A stretch of DNA of 64,000 nt from Ensifer adhaerens (GTDB taxonomy: Bacteria > Pseudomonadota > Alphaproteobacteria > Rhizobiales > Rhizobiaceae), in NCBI RefSeq assembly GCF_013283195.1, contig NZ_JABEKT010000001.1:904795-968794 (forward strand), written 5' to 3'. Below are positions 61,829-64,000 of this stretch, piece by piece; the stretch's first letter is position 1; each line of letters opens with the position of its first letter. The translations under genes were made by a program, and so were the position numbers. Under the pieces are notes generated by a model that was given only the letters and a program-made list of their open reading frames with translations, searched no databases and had not been told where the DNA came from.

Positions 61829-63187
61829 ATGACCGCTGCTTCTCCCGCTTCGCCGAGCGATCCCGCCGGGCCATTCCATGTTACCCACCGGTTGATCCTT
61901 GCGATCGCGCTGCCGATGACGCTCGGTTTTCTCACCACGCCGTTGCTCGGTCTCGTCGATACGGCGGTCGTTGGCCGCATGGGGCAGGCGACGTTGCTCG
62001 CCGGGCTCGCGGTCGGGGCGATCATCTTCGATCTGATTTTCACCACGTTCAATTTCCTGCGCGCTGCCACAACGGGTCTCGTCGCACAGGCCTATGGTCG
62101 GGGTGACCGGCGCGAACAGCAGGCCGTGTTCTGGCGCTCGCTGGTCATTGCGCTTACCGCCGGTGTTGCGGTCGTCGCCCTGTCACCGCTGTTGCTTGCC
62201 GGTGGTCTCTGGCTCATGGACCCGCCTGCAGAAGTGGCGGCTGTGACGCGCACCTATTTCCTTTGTCGCATGCTCTCGGCTCCGGCGGCACTCGCCAACT
62301 ATGCCATCCTCGGCTTTGTGCTCGGCCGCGGCCAAGGCACGACCGGGCTGTTGCTGCAGGCCCTGATCAACGGGGTCAACATCGTGCTGTCGATCCTGCT
62401 CGGGCTGGTTTTGGGCTGGGGGGTCCTGGGTGTCGCGATCGCAACCGTCACCGGCGAGGTCATCGGCGCCATGGCCGGCTTTGCCATCGTCTATAGCCGT
62501 TTTGACAGAAAGGACGCGCCGAGCTGGGCGATGATCTTCGACCGCGAGCGGCTCCGGCCGCTGTTCGGGCTTAACCGCGACATCATGATCCGCTCCTTCG
62601 TTCTCGTCGCGGCCTTCGCGCTCATGACACGCATAGGCACTGCTTTCGGCCCGGTGACGTTGGCTGCGAATGCGGTGTTGATGACCGTTTTTCTTGTCGC
62701 CGGCTACTATCTCGATGGCCTTGCCAACGCTGCCGAGCAACTGATCGGCCGTTCGATCGGCGCCCATTACCGTCCTGCCTTCGATCGGGCGCTGAAGCTG
62801 ACGATGACCTGGTCGCTCGGCCTTGCCGTCGTGACAACCGTGGCGCTTCTGCTTTTCGGCCACGGGCTTGTCGACCTCCTGACGACGGCGCCGGATGTCC
62901 GCGCGGTCGCTTACGCGTATCTGCCCTGGGCCGCCCTGACGGCGATGACCGGCGCGCTTGCCTTCCTGATGGATGGGGTCTTCATCGGCGCCACCTGGTC
63001 GCGCGACATGCGCAACATGATGTTGGCGGCGCTTACCGGGTATGTCGCGGCCCTGGCGATCCTTGTGCCCGCCTTCGGCAATCACGGCCTATGGGCGGGG
63101 CTCAACCTGTTCCTGTTGATGCGCGGCCTGTTCCTGCTCGCCAGAATTCCGGCAAAAGCCGGTCAGACCTTTCGCTCGGCCCAGTAG
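61829..63187 (+). CDS. MATE family efflux transporter (DinF-like)
   Basis: 452 residues from ATG 61829. Twelve membrane helices in two MatE halves: ILAIALPMTLGFLTTPLLGLVDTAVVGRMGQATLLAGLAVGA in the first and GLNRDIMIRSFVLVAAFALMTRIGTAFGPVTLAANAVLM in the second. The VDTAVVGRMG and YYLDGLANAAEQLIGRSIGA motifs place it in the DinF branch. Sodium- or proton-driven multidrug efflux. The 3' end overlaps the convergent pyrD stop by 25 bases. Confidence 0.92.
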   Translation: MTAASPASPSDPAGPFHVTHRLILAIALPMTLGFLTTPLLGLVDTAVVGRMGQATLLAGLAVGAIIFDLIFTTFNFLRAATTGLVAQAYGRGDRREQQAVFWRSLVIALTAGVAVVALSPLLLAGGLWLMDPPAEVAAVTRTYFLCRMLSAPAALANYAILGFVLGRGQGTTGLLLQALINGVNIVLSILLGLVLGWGVLGVAIATVTGEVIGAMAGFAIVYSRFDRKDAPSWAMIFDRERLRPLFGLNRDIMIRSFVLVAAFALMTRIGTAFGPVTLAANAVLMTVFLVAGYYLDGLANAAEQLIGRSIGAHYRPAFDRALKLTMTWSLGLAVVTTVALLLFGHGLVDLLTTAPDVRAVAYAYLPWAALTAMTGALAFLMDGVFIGATWSRDMRNMMLAALTGYVAALAILVPAFGNHGLWAGLNLFLLMRGLFLLARIPAKAGQTFRSAQ

Positions 63188-64000
63188 TCGAGGCGGCTGT
63201 CGCGCAGATCGCGGATCGATGTCAGCCCCTCGCGATCGCAGAGATCGGAAAGCCCGCGCACGATCCTTCCTGGAAGCGCCGGTCCTTCGTAGACCATGCA
63301 GGAATAGAGCTGCACCAGATCGGCGCCGGCGCGGATCTTCTCCGCAGCGGTTTCGGCCGAGCTGACGCCGCCGACGCCGATGATCGGCAGGACAGGGCCG
63401 ACGCGTTTGCGCATGCGGGCAAGAACAGCCGTCGATTTTTCAAACAGCGGCTTGCCGGAAAGGCCACCAGCTTCCTTCGCCTGGGCTTGGTCCTTGAGGC
63501 CATCGCGCGCGAGCGTCGTGTTGGAAACGATCAACCCGTCGAGCTTGTGCGCCAGTACCTCGGCGGCGATGTCGTCCATGCCTTCTTCGGTCAGATCGGG
63601 TGCGATCTTGAGGAAGACCGGCACGTGCCTGTTGCTGCGCGCGGCTTCCTCGTCGCGTGCGGCAAGCACGGCCGAGAGAAGTGCCGAGAGACTTTCGCGC
63701 GCCTGCAGGTCGCGAAGGCCCGGCGTGTTCGGCGAGGAGATGTTGGCGGTGAAATACTTGGCGACCGAATAGAAGGTGTGAATGCCGCTGACATAGTCGC
63801 CGATACGGTCGGCGCTGTCCTTGTTGGCGCCGATATTGACGCCGATTAGCGCGCTGCGCGAGCATGCCTTGAGGCGCGCCAAGGCGGCGCCATGGCCCTC
63901 GTTGTTGAAACCGAGGCGATTGATCACCGCTTCGTCTTCAACCAGGCGGAAGATGCGCGGCTTGTCGTTGCCCGATTGCGGGCGCGGCGTCACCGTGCCG
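63163..64000 (-). CDS. pyrD: Dihydroorotate dehydrogenase, quinone type (5'-truncated by window)
   Basis: The frame is still open at base 64000, reading GTVTPRPQSGNDKPRIFRLVEDEAVINRLGFNNEGH, so about 80 N-terminal residues lie outside. Class 2 PyrD motifs follow: IGVNIGANKDS, NISSPNTPGLRDLQ, VFLKIAPDL, LIVSNTTLARDGL, GGLSGKPLFEKS, IIGVGGVSSAETAAEKIRAGADLVQLYSCMVYEGPALPGRI. It oxidises dihydroorotate to orotate at the inner membrane in pyrimidine synthesis. Its stop lies inside the end of the convergent MATE gene. Confidence 0.95.
   Translation of the reverse strand, partial: GTVTPRPQSGNDKPRIFRLVEDEAVINRLGFNNEGHGAALARLKACSRSALIGVNIGANKDSADRIGDYVSGIHTFYSVAKYFTANISSPNTPGLRDLQARESLSALLSAVLAARDEEAARSNRHVPVFLKIAPDLTEEGMDDIAAEVLAHKLDGLIVSNTTLARDGLKDQAQAKEAGGLSGKPLFEKSTAVLARMRKRVGPVLPIIGVGGVSSAETAAEKIRAGADLVQLYSCMVYEGPALPGRIVRGLSDLCDREGLTSIRDLRDSRLDYWAERKV

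Overview
This is a GC-rich chromosomal stretch from an alphaproteobacterium, most likely Rhizobiaceae of the Ensifer/Sinorhizobium type. The evidence is the gene content and order (phoR-pstSCAB-phoU-phoB, then gcrA, argD, argF, hslO; a beta-oxidation operon next to a PodJ-like gene), a GcrA cell-cycle regulator, a SAM-II riboswitch before metZ, a two-domain dCTP deaminase and several rhizobial intergenic repeat families. The comparison with S. meliloti gene order is from memory. I see no insertion sequence, prophage, CRISPR array, rRNA or plasmid origin.

Layout. 1-9050: end of an AI-2E-family transporter, then a complete high-affinity potassium system: a 27-residue small ORF, kdpF, kdpA, kdpB, kdpC and the sensor/regulator pair kdpD-kdpE, closed by a perfect hairpin. 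9089-13873: a DUF900-type hydrolase, an orphan gene, tRNA-Thr(CGT), a nitronate monooxygenase-like gene with a strong operator, and a membrane protein behind a dispersed repeat. 13906-22857: polyphosphate kinase 2 and the phosphate regulon (phoR; PHO box; pstSCAB-phoU; phoB; terminator). 22878-31197: gcrA, argD-argF, hslO, apaG, a CDP-alcohol phosphatidyltransferase, riboswitch-controlled metZ, dcd and tRNA-Gly(CCC). 31383-41931: mixed accessory and housekeeping genes (solute-binding protein, sterol-desaturase-like enzyme, TerB-like protein, SNase-like protein, S24/LexA-like repressor, calcium/proton antiporter, HxlR regulator with a divergent SRPBCC gene, LysE and EamA exporters, methyltransferase, TetR regulator with a divergent DAPG-hydrolase-like gene).

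41955-47814: a beta-oxidation operon on the minus strand (acyl-CoA dehydrogenase, thiolase, small lipoprotein, FadJ/FadB) behind an operator identical over 26 bp to the one before the nitronate monooxygenase. 48102-53846: a PodJ-like polarity protein, then TauE/SafE overlapping a TIGR02186-type protein. 53911-58857: a stand-alone Lrp/AsnC effector domain, the DNA-repair pair PdeM and DEXH helicase, and Rrf2 with an AhpD-like protein. 58871-64000: YitT protein, TPR methyltransferase, a small membrane protein with a CAP-domain lipoprotein, a mosaic repeat, a MATE transporter and the 3' part of pyrD.

The most interesting signals are regulatory rather than a new gene system. (1) A roughly 100-bp palindrome-plus-hairpin repeat occurs three times, each time in the same orientation 15-30 bases before a start codon. 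(2) A 26-bp operator occurs twice, tying a nitronate monooxygenase to fatty-acid degradation. (3) A SAM-II aptamer is followed by three mutually exclusive six-base segments forming terminator or antiterminator. (4) GANTC methylation sites cluster between gcrA and argD. (5) Sharp unshared palindromes lie in the TetR/DAPG-hydrolase and HxlR/SRPBCC divergent regions.
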